Positions 1 through 8,340 are shown, counted from the first letter of the stretch. The stretch is 64,000 nucleotides of DNA from Peptostreptococcaceae bacterium (GCA_030532705.1 JAUNKR010000002.1:1-64000); one strand, 5' to 3'. Notes: a model not told the origin generated them from the letters alone. Translations and numbers: made by a program.

Positions 1-11
1 TTGTTAATCAT
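1..11 (-). CDS. citF: citrate lyase alpha subunit, first codons only (partial)
   Basis: Only the first three codons (ATG ATT AAC) and two further bases lie in the window. The ATG shares bases with the citE stop codon (TAATG), the same 1-base-overlap arrangement as between citD and citE. In citrate lyase operons the usual order is citD-citE-citF, so the alpha (citrate:acetyl-ACP transferase) subunit is the expected next gene. The assignment rests on gene order and the start codon, not on protein sequence. Confidence 0.45.
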
Positions 12-910
12 TATAATTCCCCCTTGTAAACTCCACTCGCTTTGGCAAGTGCTATTGTTCTTTGTGCGCCTTCCAGCATCGCGATATCGACCATCTGTCC
101 ATCGACCGTGAATACTCCGATTCCTTTTTTCTCATTTTCTTCCAGCTGGATGATGATCTTTTCCGCACGCCGGATCTCTTTTTCGCTCGGTGCAAAGATC
201 TTGTGTACGATCGAGATCTGCTTTGGACTGATGAGCGATTTTCCGTCAAAACCAAGCTGCTTGATCAAACGAACTTCCTCTTCAAAACCTTCCAGATTAT
301 CGACATCCATATATACAGTGTCAAAACATTGGATCCCCGCCGCTCTCGCTGCGATCACCATCTGACTTCTTGCACCGAGAAGCTCGATACCCGATGCCGA
401 TTTGGTCGTATGCATCGTACGAAGATAATCGCCGGCGCCGATCGCGATCCCGAACATTCTCGGCGAACTTTCTGCGATCTCCAGCGCATTGATCACCCCA
501 CGTGGAGACTCGATCGCCCCCATCATCAAAGTACGTCCGACTTCGACACCAAATTCCTTTTCCGCTTTTTCTATGGCGAACTCCGCCTCGCGGATATCTT
601 TCGCTGTCTCACATTTCGGCACACGGATCCCATCGACCCCGCTTGCCACCGCTACCCGTATATCCTCATAGAAATGAGGAGTATCCGATGCATTGATACG
701 AACGATGCGCTCCACTCCACGGTAATCCACCGTTTTCATCGTATTATATAGCGAAAATCGTGCAGAATCCTTCTCACGCTCCGCCACCGCATCTTCCAGG
801 TCAAACATCACGGTGTCCGGCTTGTAAACATAAGCATCCTTGACCAATGACGCACGCTGCGCATTCAAAAACAGCATCGTTCGTCGAAGTCTTCTTTTAT
901 CCGGTCTCAT
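11..910 (-). CDS. citE: citrate lyase beta subunit (citryl-ACP lyase)
   Basis: The 299-residue product is the beta subunit of citrate lyase, which cleaves citryl-ACP to oxaloacetate and acetyl-ACP during citrate fermentation. It is a HpcH/HpaI-type TIM barrel: the N-terminal RRTMLFLNA stretch, MFDLEDAV, RVPK, MGAIESPRG and GAGDYL blocks place the metal- and substrate-binding acidic residues. The frame stays open upstream to about 973, but the ATG at 910 is preferred because it overlaps the citD stop (TAATG) and gives the usual family length. Translation is probably coupled to citD. It belongs to the leftward citDEF operon, divergent from the LysR gene. Confidence 0.95.
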   Translation of the reverse strand: MRPDKRRLRRTMLFLNAQRASLVKDAYVYKPDTVMFDLEDAVAEREKDSARFSLYNTMKTVDYRGVERIVRINASDTPHFYEDIRVAVASGVDGIRVPKCETAKDIREAEFAIEKAEKEFGVEVGRTLMMGAIESPRGVINALEIAESSPRMFGIAIGAGDYLRTMHTTKSASGIELLGARSQMVIAARAAGIQCFDTVYMDVDNLEGFEEEVRLIKQLGFDGKSLISPKQISIVHKIFAPSEKEIRRAEKIIIQLEENEKKGIGVFTVDGQMVDIAMLEGAQRTIALAKASGVYKGEL

Positions 911-1209
911 TATTTTATCGCACCTCCCCACGCAAAATTCTTGTTCTGCTCCGCTGCGCGATGAACGGCACATTCTACTCTCGCTTTGATCGTACAGTCC
1001 AATGCCCCTTTGTCCACCACACGAATGCTCGCATTCTGAACATCAAGATTTTTTAATGTGTCCAATACGACCGCCTTGATCTGTCTACCATACTGATTGA
1101 TGACACTGCTCTCCAGACTGAATTCGATCCCGGTCGCATTCGGTTCGATCGTTACCTGAGCATCGCTTGATTCAAGCGTGCCTGCAACTGCCAGCTTTTT
1201 GATCTCCAT
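910..1209 (-). CDS. citD: citrate lyase acyl carrier protein (gamma subunit)
   Basis: This 99-residue protein is the acyl carrier subunit of citrate lyase. The GTLESSD motif near the N-terminus contains Ser14, which in characterised CitD proteins carries the triphosphoribosyl-dephospho-CoA prosthetic group. The DKGALDCTIKARVE block in the second half is also typical. A strong ribosome binding site (AAAAGGAGGG) lies just upstream of the ATG. It is the first gene of the leftward operon, followed by citE with a 1-base overlap. The promoter must lie in the 291-bp divergent region that also holds a long palindrome. Confidence 0.96.
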   Translation of the reverse strand: MEIKKLAVAGTLESSDAQVTIEPNATGIEFSLESSVINQYGRQIKAVVLDTLKNLDVQNASIRVVDKGALDCTIKARVECAVHRAAEQNKNFAWGGAIK

Positions 1210-1286
1210 GGTACCCTCCTTTTCTTATCGAAAACTGCATTAACAAATATGCCAAGCTTCGATAAATCTCTTTTTCATCAATACGT

Positions 1287-1330
1287 TTGAATTATCTATA
1301 ATTTTATGATATTATAGATATATAATTCAA
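1287..1330. promoter_or_regulatory. palindromic operator candidate between citD and the LysR gene
   Basis: The outer arms TTGAATTAT (1287-1295) and ATAATTCAA (1322-1330) are perfectly complementary. Inner arms CTATAAT (1296-1302) and ATTATAG (1311-1317) are also perfect, with four extra bases on the right. The site lies between divergent citDEF and a LysR-type gene, the normal place for a LysR-family regulator to bind its T-N11-A palindrome. Function is inferred from position and symmetry. Confidence 0.6.
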
Positions 1331-1500
1331 ATACTATTTTTTTTATGTTTAGCATAGTCTCAAAATTATGTTTCTGATCATTGGATGTTTTTTGATCGTG
1401 AAACAGAGCTCCTGTAAGCTCTTCAAAAAAATCATTTAAGTAAACAAAACTTCAAAATGTTAACCCCTAAAAAATTCCGACTATTTGAACGAGGTAAATT

Positions 1501-2415
1501 ATGAATTCAAGACAACTCCAATATATTACAAAAGTTGCCGAGACCGGCAGCATTTCCAAAGCGGCGGAGGAGCTTCGCATCTCCCAGCCTTCACTGAGCC
1601 AGATGATCAAATCCGTTGAAAGAACACTTGGTACTCCGATCTTCGATCGATCCCGAGTACCTGCAACTTTGACCTATGCCGGCGAAAAATATGTAGAAGC
1701 GGCTGAAAAAATACTTCGCATCGAAAAACAGATGATGTCCGAAATGACTGAGATCGCTTCCGAGCACAGCGGCAAAATTCGCCTCGGTATCTCAATGCAC
1801 CGTGCGATCGCCTTTCTACCCGAGATCCTAATGCAATTCAAACAGGAGCATCCGCATGTGGAAGTCGAAATTCATGAACTCGGATCTTCCACCCTTGAAA
1901 ACCATGCCTATCTTCAGCATGTCGATTTGGCTTTTGCAACGTCCAGTCAGGCAAATCCTGATATGGTGTATCTCCCGATCACGGTGGAGAAGATTTTTCT
2001 GGTCGCCGGTAAAAACACCAACATCGCGAGAAGAATCGAGTCCGGCAAAAAAATCTCTATCAAGGAAGCTCGCATCGAAGAATTCGTCGTGCTCAAAAAA
2101 GGTCACGCGATCCGCTCGATACAGGACGAACTGTTCGAAGATTTTAAACTCTATCCGAGCGTATACTGTGAGACCGACAGCATCGAGCTGGCAAAAAAGA
2201 TGGCGCTATACTGTGACAAGGTCGCACTCTATCCGGAAATCATCACGACCAGTCTCCAAATGATGTACGACGGAAGCTACTACGAGATTGAGCGCCCTCG
2301 AAGCTACAAGACCTTCTGTCTCTGCTACCACAAGGATATTCAGATCAAAAAATATATGCAACGTTTTATCGATATTGCAATGGCATATCTCAAAAAGGAG
2401 AATACGGAGGACTAA
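1501..2415 (+). CDS. LysR-family transcriptional regulator of the citrate lyase locus
   Basis: The 304-residue protein has an N-terminal winged helix-turn-helix (about residues 1-60: MNSRQLQYI, GSISKAAEEL, SQPSLSQMI), then the two-lobed LysR effector-binding domain (about 90-300). It is divergent from citDEF and directly abuts citC (TAA then ATG, no gap), so it is likely co-transcribed with citC and controls the lyase genes through the palindrome at 1287-1330. The effector is not visible in sequence; citrate would be the obvious candidate by context. A GAGGT ribosome binding site precedes the ATG. Confidence 0.9.
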   Translation: MNSRQLQYITKVAETGSISKAAEELRISQPSLSQMIKSVERTLGTPIFDRSRVPATLTYAGEKYVEAAEKILRIEKQMMSEMTEIASEHSGKIRLGISMHRAIAFLPEILMQFKQEHPHVEVEIHELGSSTLENHAYLQHVDLAFATSSQANPDMVYLPITVEKIFLVAGKNTNIARRIESGKKISIKEARIEEFVVLKKGHAIRSIQDELFEDFKLYPSVYCETDSIELAKKMALYCDKVALYPEIITTSLQMMYDGSYYEIERPRSYKTFCLCYHKDIQIKKYMQRFIDIAMAYLKKENTED

Positions 2416-3465
2416 ATGGAATTTACCGCCACAGTGATCTATCCACGCGATCGATACACCATGCAACAGGTCGATACTCTGTTGGAACAGGAGAATATTC
2501 GCCGTGATGCAAATCTTGATCTCACGATCGGACTTTTTGACCAAGATCGTCTTGTTGCGACCGGTTCTTACTATAAAAATACCCTGCGATGCCTCGCCGT
2601 ACACAAAGATTATCAGGGCTATGCGCTGATGAATCGTCTCGTGACCGAGCTTCTAAACTATCAGAGCGATCTGGGCTACGACAATAGTTTTGTTTACACG
2701 AAAAAAGAGACCGGCAAATTTTTTGAGAGCCTCGGATTTTATCCGATCGCTTCCACCGAAAAGCTGGTCTTTTTGGAAAATCGAAATCGATTCGAAAACT
2801 ATTTGAACAAGCTGAAACTTGAGAGCGAAGAGCAAAATTTTCCAAAAAAAGAGAGGGTCGCATCCATCGTCATGAATGCGAATCCGTTTACACTGGGGCA
2901 TCTCTATCTTGTCGAAAAAGCCGCTTCGGAAAATGATCTGCTCCATCTTTTTATGGTGTCCGACGATTCTTCACTGATCCCATTTTCTGTAAGAGAAGAG
3001 CTCATCCGAAAAGGCACCGCCCATTTGGACAATATCATTTACCATCAAACCAGAAGCTATATGATCTCACGGTCGATCTTTCCATCGTACTTCATCAAGG
3101 AAGCCGACGATATTATCGTGCAACAGGCGAAACTCGACATCCGGATCTTTTCACGGATCGCCGAAACCCTCGGCATCGGATCACGCTACATCGGAAGTGA
3201 GCCGTTCAGCCGAGTCACCAACCTCTATAACGAAGTGATGCAGCAGGATCTGACCGAAAAAGGCATCCGGGTCCACATCGTCCCAAGAAAAGAACAGGAT
3301 GATCAGGCGATCTCCGCCTCTCATGTGAGGGAACTGATCCGGCTCGGTCGGATCGATGAGATCCAAAAATTCGTGCCAAAGAGCACCTACAAATTCTTTT
3401 GCTCCGAAGCCGCAAGAGGGATCATCCGGCAGATCCAAAAAGAAAAGGATGTGATCCACTACTAG
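2416..3465 (+). CDS. citC: [citrate (pro-3S)-lyase] ligase
   Basis: This 349-residue enzyme acetylates the thiol of the CitD prosthetic group with acetate and ATP, switching citrate lyase on. The N-terminal part (about 1-125) is a GNAT-like acetyltransferase fold (GSYYKNTLRCLAVHKDYQGY region). The C-terminal part (about 145-340) is a nucleotidyltransferase with the TLGH signature in NANPFTLGHLYL and a late SASHVRELI motif. It starts immediately after the LysR stop, which suggests translational coupling. No citX or citG lies in the window, so prosthetic-group synthesis must be encoded elsewhere. Confidence 0.94.
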   Translation: MEFTATVIYPRDRYTMQQVDTLLEQENIRRDANLDLTIGLFDQDRLVATGSYYKNTLRCLAVHKDYQGYALMNRLVTELLNYQSDLGYDNSFVYTKKETGKFFESLGFYPIASTEKLVFLENRNRFENYLNKLKLESEEQNFPKKERVASIVMNANPFTLGHLYLVEKAASENDLLHLFMVSDDSSLIPFSVREELIRKGTAHLDNIIYHQTRSYMISRSIFPSYFIKEADDIIVQQAKLDIRIFSRIAETLGIGSRYIGSEPFSRVTNLYNEVMQQDLTEKGIRVHIVPRKEQDDQAISASHVRELIRLGRIDEIQKFVPKSTYKFFCSEAARGIIRQIQKEKDVIHY

Positions 3466-3470
3466 ATCAC

Positions 3471-3708
3471 ATCCCCGAGCACTCGGCTGAAGACAAAAAT
3501 CACTTTGCTTCCTTCGCTGAGCACAAAACCACAATCTAACATCCGGATCTCTGTAAAATCGGGATGATCTTTTATGCGATGATAGATCCATCCCCGAGCA
3601 CTCCGCTGAAGACAAAAGTCACTTTGCTTATTTCGCTGAGTACAAAACCACAATCTAAAATCCGGATCTCTATAAAATCGGGATGATCTTTTGTGCGATA
3701 ATAAAACC
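3471..3708. repeat. two tandem copies of a 119-bp unit
   Basis: Copy 1 is 3471-3589 and copy 2 is 3590-3708; a third copy seems to begin (ATCCCC) at 3709. The copies differ at roughly ten positions. Landmarks in each are ATCCCCGAGCACT, CACAATCTAA and ATCGGGATGATCTTTT. On the minus strand one frame of each unit reads as protein-like sequence, but 119 is not a multiple of three, so the frame breaks at the junction. It fills the gap between citC and the tRNA promoter. No gene function can be assigned. Confidence 0.9.
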
Positions 3709-3774
3709 ATCCCCCATCATTTCAACATCATTGTAATTTTAATATTCTTACTGCGCTTTGTCCCTTAAAATCAT

Positions 3775-3803
3775 TTGACAATCGATAATTTTTTCGTTAC
3801 AAT
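3775..3803 (+). promoter_or_regulatory. sigma-70-type promoter of the tRNA gene
   Basis: TTGACA (3775-3780), a 17-base spacer and TACAAT (3798-3803) form a near-consensus housekeeping promoter about 50 bases upstream of the tRNA. Confidence 0.85.
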
Positions 3804-3853
3804 GATAAAGCAGTCCAACCTTTGATCGGTCAGACTGCTCAAAAAACATTAGC

Positions 3854-3929
3854 GTTCCCATAGCTCAGGTGGATAGAGCAGTGCTCTCCTAAAGCATGTG
3901 CGGAGGTTCGAGTCCTCTTGGGGACACCA
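3854..3929 (+). tRNA. tRNA-Arg (anticodon CCT)
   Basis: The 76-base sequence folds as a standard cloverleaf: acceptor GTTCCCA/TGGGGAC with one G-U pair, D stem GCTC/GAGC, anticodon stem GTGCT/AGCAT, loop CTCCTAA with anticodon CCT (reads AGG), T stem GGAGG/CCTCT with loop TTCGAGT. The CCA end is encoded in the DNA. It has its own promoter upstream and a strong terminator downstream, so it is a single-gene unit. Confidence 0.95.
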
Positions 3930-3937
3930 GATCACTT

Positions 3938-3980
3938 AGCCGAAGACTTTTGTAACCAAAGGTATTCGGCTTTTTGTTTT
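3938..3980 (+). terminator. rho-independent terminator of the tRNA gene
   Basis: AGCCGAA (3938-3944) pairs with TTCGGCT (3965-3971); an inner ACTTTTG/CAAAGGT stem continues the hairpin, and TTTTGTTTT follows. Confidence 0.9.
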
Positions 3981-4083
3981 ATGACCCGGTCTTTGTATCC
4001 ACTGATCGTTTATTCTACAAACTTTATTTTACCAAGGTGTTCAATTTGGTATTGCAATTTAGGGAATAAAAATAGATCGAATT

Positions 4084-4136
4084 AAAAAGCCCTCTTGGAT
4101 TGCGTTATGATATGTATAGGAAAAGCTCAAAGAGGA
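4084..4136 (-). terminator. weak terminator-like hairpin downstream of the small membrane gene
   Basis: On the minus strand CCTCTT and AAGAGG form a stem with a long loop, followed by GCTTTTTAATT. It lies 65 bases after the stop of the gene at 4200-4592. The stem is short, so confidence is modest. Confidence 0.4.
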
Positions 4137-4199
4137 ACTCTTTATATCTTGTAACAAACAACATGATAAATCGTTTCAGCTCCAACAGAGCTACAAAAA

Positions 4200-4592
4200 C
4201 TACAAAGTATTGAAAAAAGTTTTAAATAGGATCATAAATCCTGACACATAATGTAGCGAAGCAAGTATTTTTAAATGAGTAAGCCACATTGGATGTTCAA
4301 GAAGAAAATCACTTCTAGGTTCGAACCATAGAGTCGTTAGGAATAAGCCTAGCCCAAACTGAGCAGCAAAAATGATCAAAGAATAGAGCCGCCGTCTCTT
4401 TTTGTCCTCGGTATTTTTTACAAGCAGATAAGTGATGATCAACAAAGTAAATGCCAGAATGTATAATGGTACGACCTTGATCCAAGGTGCCGTCTCATCC
4501 TTAATATACACCGAAACAAAAAACAGATATAGCAAAAAATTTGCAATGGTCATCAAACCATATCCCTTATTCTGTACTTTGTTGTCACTCAT
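4200..4592 (-). CDS. small integral membrane protein, function unknown
   Basis: This 130-residue protein is not recognised. It has about four hydrophobic segments (about residues 14-30, 40-58, 70-88 and 105-125), with a basic cluster KKRRR near residue 65 that is likely cytoplasmic. There are no conserved catalytic-looking motifs. A good GGAGGG ribosome binding site lies ahead of the ATG. It sits between the tRNA unit and nnrD on the minus strand with no evident partner. Confidence 0.7.
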   Translation of the reverse strand: MSDNKVQNKGYGLMTIANFLLYLFFVSVYIKDETAPWIKVVPLYILAFTLLIITYLLVKNTEDKKRRRLYSLIIFAAQFGLGLFLTTLWFEPRSDFLLEHPMWLTHLKILASLHYVSGFMILFKTFFNTL

Positions 4593-4724
4593 TTTAACTT
4601 TCCCTCCTGTTTTTACAATATTCTTCTTCCAAAAGCAAAGCGCTCACGAAAGTGCGATCGTAGATACGATATTTCCATGGTCAATAGTGCAAAATCCTGC
4701 TTAACCACTGAGCCGAATGTTCGC

Positions 4725-5561
4725 TTAGGCATTTGCCAGGTCGTAGATCGCATAGGGAAGATATTCGAGCACATCGGTCGCAGTCACCGAGTACATCTTT
4801 TTCCCTTTTTGGTCTGCCGCATAGCCGTGGATGTACGCCCCGCAGTATCCCGCCTGATAAATACTCAGCCCCTGTCCGGCAAGTGCCGCGATGACCCCTG
4901 CCAGCGTATCGCCCATTCCGCCCGATGCCATCTTCGCACTTCCGGTCGGATTGATCTTGTACTCATTCGGAGCGGCAATGACCGTATGCTTTCCTTTGAG
5001 CAGCAGATTGACTCCATATTCTTTGGCAAAAGAGCTTGCCATCTGCTCCCGATCTTGTGCAACTTTTTGCACATCGATGTCCAGAAGTCTCGCAAACTCC
5101 ATCTCATGTGGTGTCAGCAGGATATTTTCTTTCCCTCGGAGTCTTTTTGCGTTTCCGGCAAGCACATTGATCGCATCGGCATCGATAATGATGGGGATAT
5201 TCTTTTGTAAAGATAATATTTTCTCGACGATCTGTTTGGTGTTCTCATTGTTTCCCATACCACAGCCCACTGCGATCGCATCGGCGGAGTTCAGCAGGTC
5301 CGAAACAAGCGGTGAGTCTTGAGGCAGTACCATCGCCTCATTGAGCTTAGTAGCGAGGATATCGACCACTTCTTCCTCTGTTATCAATGTGACCAATCCT
5401 GCGCCCGATCGTACAGCCGCCTGTGCACAAAAATAAGCGGCTCCCGTATAGCGTCTGCTTCCTGCAAAGATCACGATACGACCAAAATCTCCCTTATGGG
5501 CATCCTCTTTTCTTTTTGGGATCAAACCTCCGATCTCTTCTCTGCATGTCATGTGGTTCAT
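4725..5561 (-). CDS. nnrD: ADP-dependent NAD(P)H-hydrate dehydratase
   Basis: The product repairs hydrated, inactive NADHX and NADPHX using ADP. It is a ribokinase-like YjeF C-terminal domain only; the epimerase domain usually fused N-terminally (NnrE) is absent. Diagnostic blocks are FAGSRRYTGAA near residue 35, LTPHEMEFARLL, LLKGKHTVIA and NPTGSAKMASGGMGDTLAG, the last holding the catalytic Asp and phosphate-binding glycines. Three in-frame ATGs lie close together (5567, 5561, 5552); 5561 gives the best spacing to GAGGG. The product is about 278 residues. Confidence 0.92.
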   Translation of the reverse strand: MNHMTCREEIGGLIPKRKEDAHKGDFGRIVIFAGSRRYTGAAYFCAQAAVRSGAGLVTLITEEEVVDILATKLNEAMVLPQDSPLVSDLLNSADAIAVGCGMGNNENTKQIVEKILSLQKNIPIIIDADAINVLAGNAKRLRGKENILLTPHEMEFARLLDIDVQKVAQDREQMASSFAKEYGVNLLLKGKHTVIAAPNEYKINPTGSAKMASGGMGDTLAGVIAALAGQGLSIYQAGYCGAYIHGYAADQKGKKMYSVTATDVLEYLPYAIYDLANA

Positions 5562-5653
5562 TCGCATTCCCTCTCTTTGTACAACAAAGTCGTTTTACAA
5601 GTTACATGATCTTCGGTGAATCGTTTCTTTTTTTATCTCATGTATTTTCCTTG

Positions 5654-5682
5654 ATTCTATCATAAGTATTTTTATATAACAA
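5654..5682 (-). promoter_or_regulatory. promoter of nnrD
   Basis: On the minus strand TTGTTA (plus 5677-5682), a 17-base spacer and TAGAAT (plus 5654-5659) lie about 90 bases upstream of nnrD. Confidence 0.55.
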
Positions 5683-5723
5683 GGATAACCGCAATTTATA
5701 GAAACAACTAATAAAATTCTCTT

Positions 5724-5773
5724 GTCAAGTAAAAATGATTTTTACTTGACATATATCTGTTTGACGATATAAT
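5724..5773 (+). promoter_or_regulatory. promoter with overlapping perfect palindrome ahead of the AbiE pair
   Basis: GTCAAGTAAAAA (5724-5735) and TTTTTACTTGAC (5739-5750) are perfect 12-base inverted repeats separated by TGA. The right arm runs into the -35 element TTGACA (5746-5751), followed by 16 bases and TATAAT (5768-5773). A repressor bound here would block the promoter. AbiEi antitoxins are known to repress their own operon through inverted repeats, so this is the likely autoregulatory site. Confidence 0.85.
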
Positions 5774-5794
5774 GATATTAAAAGGAGGTATCGC

Positions 5795-6490
5795 ATGAAT
5801 AATTATTCAAAACAAATCGAGGCCATTATCGAGCAAGAGCCTGAGAACAAACTATTGGATGCCAGTGCCCTATATAAAAAATTATTCGGCGCTATCCCTG
5901 AAACATCTTATTACAAAACACTTGAGAGATTGAGTAAGCGAGGTGCATTAGTTCACCTCACAAAGGGATTATACTATCGTCCGAAAAAATCAAGGTTTGG
6001 CTTTGTCCCGATCAGTGAACGAGAGATTCTTGCCCATTACACGAAAGAAGGTCAAGGGATCATGATCGGTTATAGGCTTTACAATCAAAAAGGATTAACA
6101 ACTCAAATTAGCAAGACGGTCGAAGTTCTCTCTTCTGTTATCTCCGAGCAAAAGAAAAACATTCAAAATATCTGCGTTAAAAATAGCGGGATCACCCTCA
6201 CCGAACAAACGATCCCCGTGATTGAAACGCTCGAGATTCTTCAAAACTATAAAAATATCGAGGATATAAACAAATCTGCGCTCGCTGAATATATGAAAAA
6301 ATTTTCTTTAAATTATACAGACTCTATTGCAATTGACGTATTAAAAAACAGAAAGTATAAAAAATCGACCATTGCTCTCTTAGAAAACTTTCTACTTTAC
6401 CATGGAATAGAAAATACTTTATACCAGTTTTTGTCCCCGCTTTCGTCCTATGCGATCCCTGAAATGGAGGAGTTTTATGAAACTGCATAA
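5795..6490 (+). CDS. AbiEi-like antitoxin and autorepressor (DUF6088 type)
   Basis: The 231-residue protein resembles the antitoxin half of AbiE-type (type IV) toxin-antitoxin systems. The N-terminal part (about residues 15-75) looks like a winged helix-turn-helix with the LSKRGALVHLTKGLYYRP turn and wing; the rest is the variable C-terminal antitoxin domain. It would bind the palindrome at 5724-5750 and neutralise the downstream nucleotidyltransferase. Its ribosome binding site is AAAGGAGG. The 3' end overlaps the toxin start by 14 bases, so translation is coupled. Confidence 0.85.
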   Translation: MNNYSKQIEAIIEQEPENKLLDASALYKKLFGAIPETSYYKTLERLSKRGALVHLTKGLYYRPKKSRFGFVPISEREILAHYTKEGQGIMIGYRLYNQKGLTTQISKTVEVLSSVISEQKKNIQNICVKNSGITLTEQTIPVIETLEILQNYKNIEDINKSALAEYMKKFSLNYTDSIAIDVLKNRKYKKSTIALLENFLLYHGIENTLYQFLSPLSSYAIPEMEEFYETA

Positions 6491-7421
6491 AAACAAAGAG
6501 GAGTTTGAACAGCTCATCACGATCGTTGCAAAGCATGTGGGTATCCCGGAGGATGCGATCCGTCGCGATTATTATATTGTTAAGATAATGCAAAATCTAC
6601 AAAACAGTAATTTCGTAGACATGTGTGTGTTCAAAGGTGGCACTTCTCTCAGCAAATGTTACCCCGGATCAATAAATCGCTTTTCTGAAGACATCGATCT
6701 CACATTTATTCCAACAAATGATATGAGTAACAAACAGTATGATAAAGCTTTGAAAAGTGCGGAAGATGCCATCACCCATGGTTTTCAAATAGAGAAGATC
6801 AAGGAAGAGCGAAGTGATCGGAATAAAAGTTCCTATATTTGGCCAAAATTCGAAAATAGAGATAATTGTCAAATCAAACTCGAAATCGGATCTCTTGTCA
6901 GACCGGATCCATTCACCAAAAGACAAATGAAAACATATATCCAGGAATATCTTGAATTACAAGAGATGAATGATATTATTATGGAATATGATCTAAAAGC
7001 TGTTTCTATAAACACGCTTGATATTACAAGAACTTTTCTTGATAAGATCCTATCTGTAAAAAGACATGCGATCTGTGGAACCTTGGAGGGAAAAGTTCGT
7101 CACATATATGATGTAACTGTCCTGTTTGAAAGAGAGCATATTCAGTCGTTCTTAAATGATTTTGTAGAACTCAAAAAACTACTATCCCTAACAAAAGAAA
7201 CGGATAGCTTTTATCTTGAAAAGAGAAATATTGAAGAAAAATATAATCCTACAGATTTATTTAGATTTGAAAATTGGAAAGATCGTTTTGATGAAAGAAT
7301 AAAAAACAGATATGAAAAATTGCACGAAGATCTCCTTTATACTTCTGAAAAGCAGGACTTTGATAAGGCGATCCAAACCTTCGAAACAATCAGTAACATC
7401 TTTTCTGAAATACAAGAATAA
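6477..7421 (+). CDS. AbiEii/AbiGii-like nucleotidyltransferase toxin
   Basis: This 314-residue protein is a nucleotidyltransferase-type toxin of the AbiEii/MenT family, which acts inside the cell and in studied members modifies tRNA or binds nucleotides to block growth or phage. The signature is FKGGTSLSKCY followed by RFSEDIDLTF (about residues 43-74): the GGTS and paired acidic residues of the polymerase-beta fold, both intact. The frame stays open upstream to 6450, but the ATG at 6477 has GGAGG seven bases ahead and gives the usual N-terminus. It overlaps the antitoxin gene. Confidence 0.88.
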   Translation: MKLHKNKEEFEQLITIVAKHVGIPEDAIRRDYYIVKIMQNLQNSNFVDMCVFKGGTSLSKCYPGSINRFSEDIDLTFIPTNDMSNKQYDKALKSAEDAITHGFQIEKIKEERSDRNKSSYIWPKFENRDNCQIKLEIGSLVRPDPFTKRQMKTYIQEYLELQEMNDIIMEYDLKAVSINTLDITRTFLDKILSVKRHAICGTLEGKVRHIYDVTVLFEREHIQSFLNDFVELKKLLSLTKETDSFYLEKRNIEEKYNPTDLFRFENWKDRFDERIKNRYEKLHEDLLYTSEKQDFDKAIQTFETISNIFSEIQE

Positions 7422-7471
7422 AAATACCGTCAGCCAATTCTGCTTAAAAAATTGGTTGGCGGTATTTTTTG
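7421..7471 (+). terminator. rho-independent terminator after the AbiE pair
   Basis: AAAAATACCG and GCCAATT pair with AATTGGTTGGC and CGGTATTTTT, giving a long stem that starts at the stop codon and ends in a T run. The A-rich 5' side makes it possibly bidirectional. Confidence 0.85.
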
Positions 7472-7596
7472 AATCAAATTAACAGATATAGAATCTCTTT
7501 TCTTTTAAAAGCATTCAGGCATTTAAATTTTCTTACACTTTATTATAAAGGCCCCTATCCCAACCTCCAATGAGCTGTCAAAGCATCTCCGCCAAA

Positions 7597-7632
7597 TAAC
7601 AAAAAAGTTGCCCTACAAAAACGGACAACTTC
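7597..7632 (-). terminator. terminator of the PHP phosphoesterase gene
   Basis: On the minus strand AAGTTGTCC and GGGCAACTT form a stem followed by TTTTTTG, about 50 bases beyond the stop at 7684. Confidence 0.75.
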
Positions 7633-7683
7633 ATTCGTTTCTTTATTTACTTTTTGTTTGGTGCAAACTCGAATACGCTTGCC

Positions 7684-8340
7684 TTATGCCGTCTGTTCTC
7701 TCTTATCCCACTCGAAGAAATGGTATTCTCCATTCTCATAGTACATCGGACGGCATTCTCTGTTTTTGATCGCCTCGATCAGTTCCTGCTCGGTATGGAT
7801 CTCCTGCGGGAAGTAGGTCGCCATCAGTCCGACTCTTTCTTTAAAATGTGCATCGGAGCCGGCTGTCATCGCCAGATTCGATTCAAAAGCGGTCTCTCCT
7901 GCCTGGATGTTCAAATATTCGGGCGTGCTACCATTAAGCACTTCGACTCCTGTCAGCGAAAGCTCCGCACCGGCATGGTGAGTGAAGATATGATCGCCCA
8001 TCCCTCTGTTGTTTTTGCGGTATGGATGTGCCGCGATCGCAACGGCTCCCTGCTCATGAACGAGTTTGAGCAGTTCGCTCGGTGTCAGCATTTTCTCCGG
8101 CACCTTGTCGAGCCCGATCACCAAAATATCTCCCTGTGTTGTCAATATCTCCACACCGACAAAGATCTTCAGATCTTCGGTATAAAATTCTTCGACGATC
8201 TCGCGCAATCCCAAGTCGTCATGGTCTGTGATACAGATCCCATCCAGTCCTTTGCGCTTTGCTTCATCAATGATCTCCTCGAGGCTCACATGGCTGTCGA
8301 AGGAATGACGATCTTGATGAAGGTGCATATCGATCAACAT
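7684..8340 (-). CDS. PHP-domain metal-dependent phosphoesterase
   Basis: The 218-residue protein is a stand-alone PHP (polymerase and histidinol phosphatase) domain, a TIM-like barrel binding two or three metal ions and hydrolysing phosphate esters. The metal ligands are all visible: DMHLH at residues 4-8, CITDHDD near 35, GVEI near 62, AAHPYR near 105 and GSDAHF near 165. The substrate is unknown; relatives include nucleoside 3',5'-bisphosphate phosphatases and RNase AM. It is monocistronic, with an AGGAG ribosome binding site and its own terminator. Confidence 0.88.
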   Translation of the reverse strand: MLIDMHLHQDRHSFDSHVSLEEIIDEAKRKGLDGICITDHDDLGLREIVEEFYTEDLKIFVGVEILTTQGDILVIGLDKVPEKMLTPSELLKLVHEQGAVAIAAHPYRKNNRGMGDHIFTHHAGAELSLTGVEVLNGSTPEYLNIQAGETAFESNLAMTAGSDAHFKERVGLMATYFPQEIHTEQELIEAIKNRECRPMYYENGEYHFFEWDKREQTA

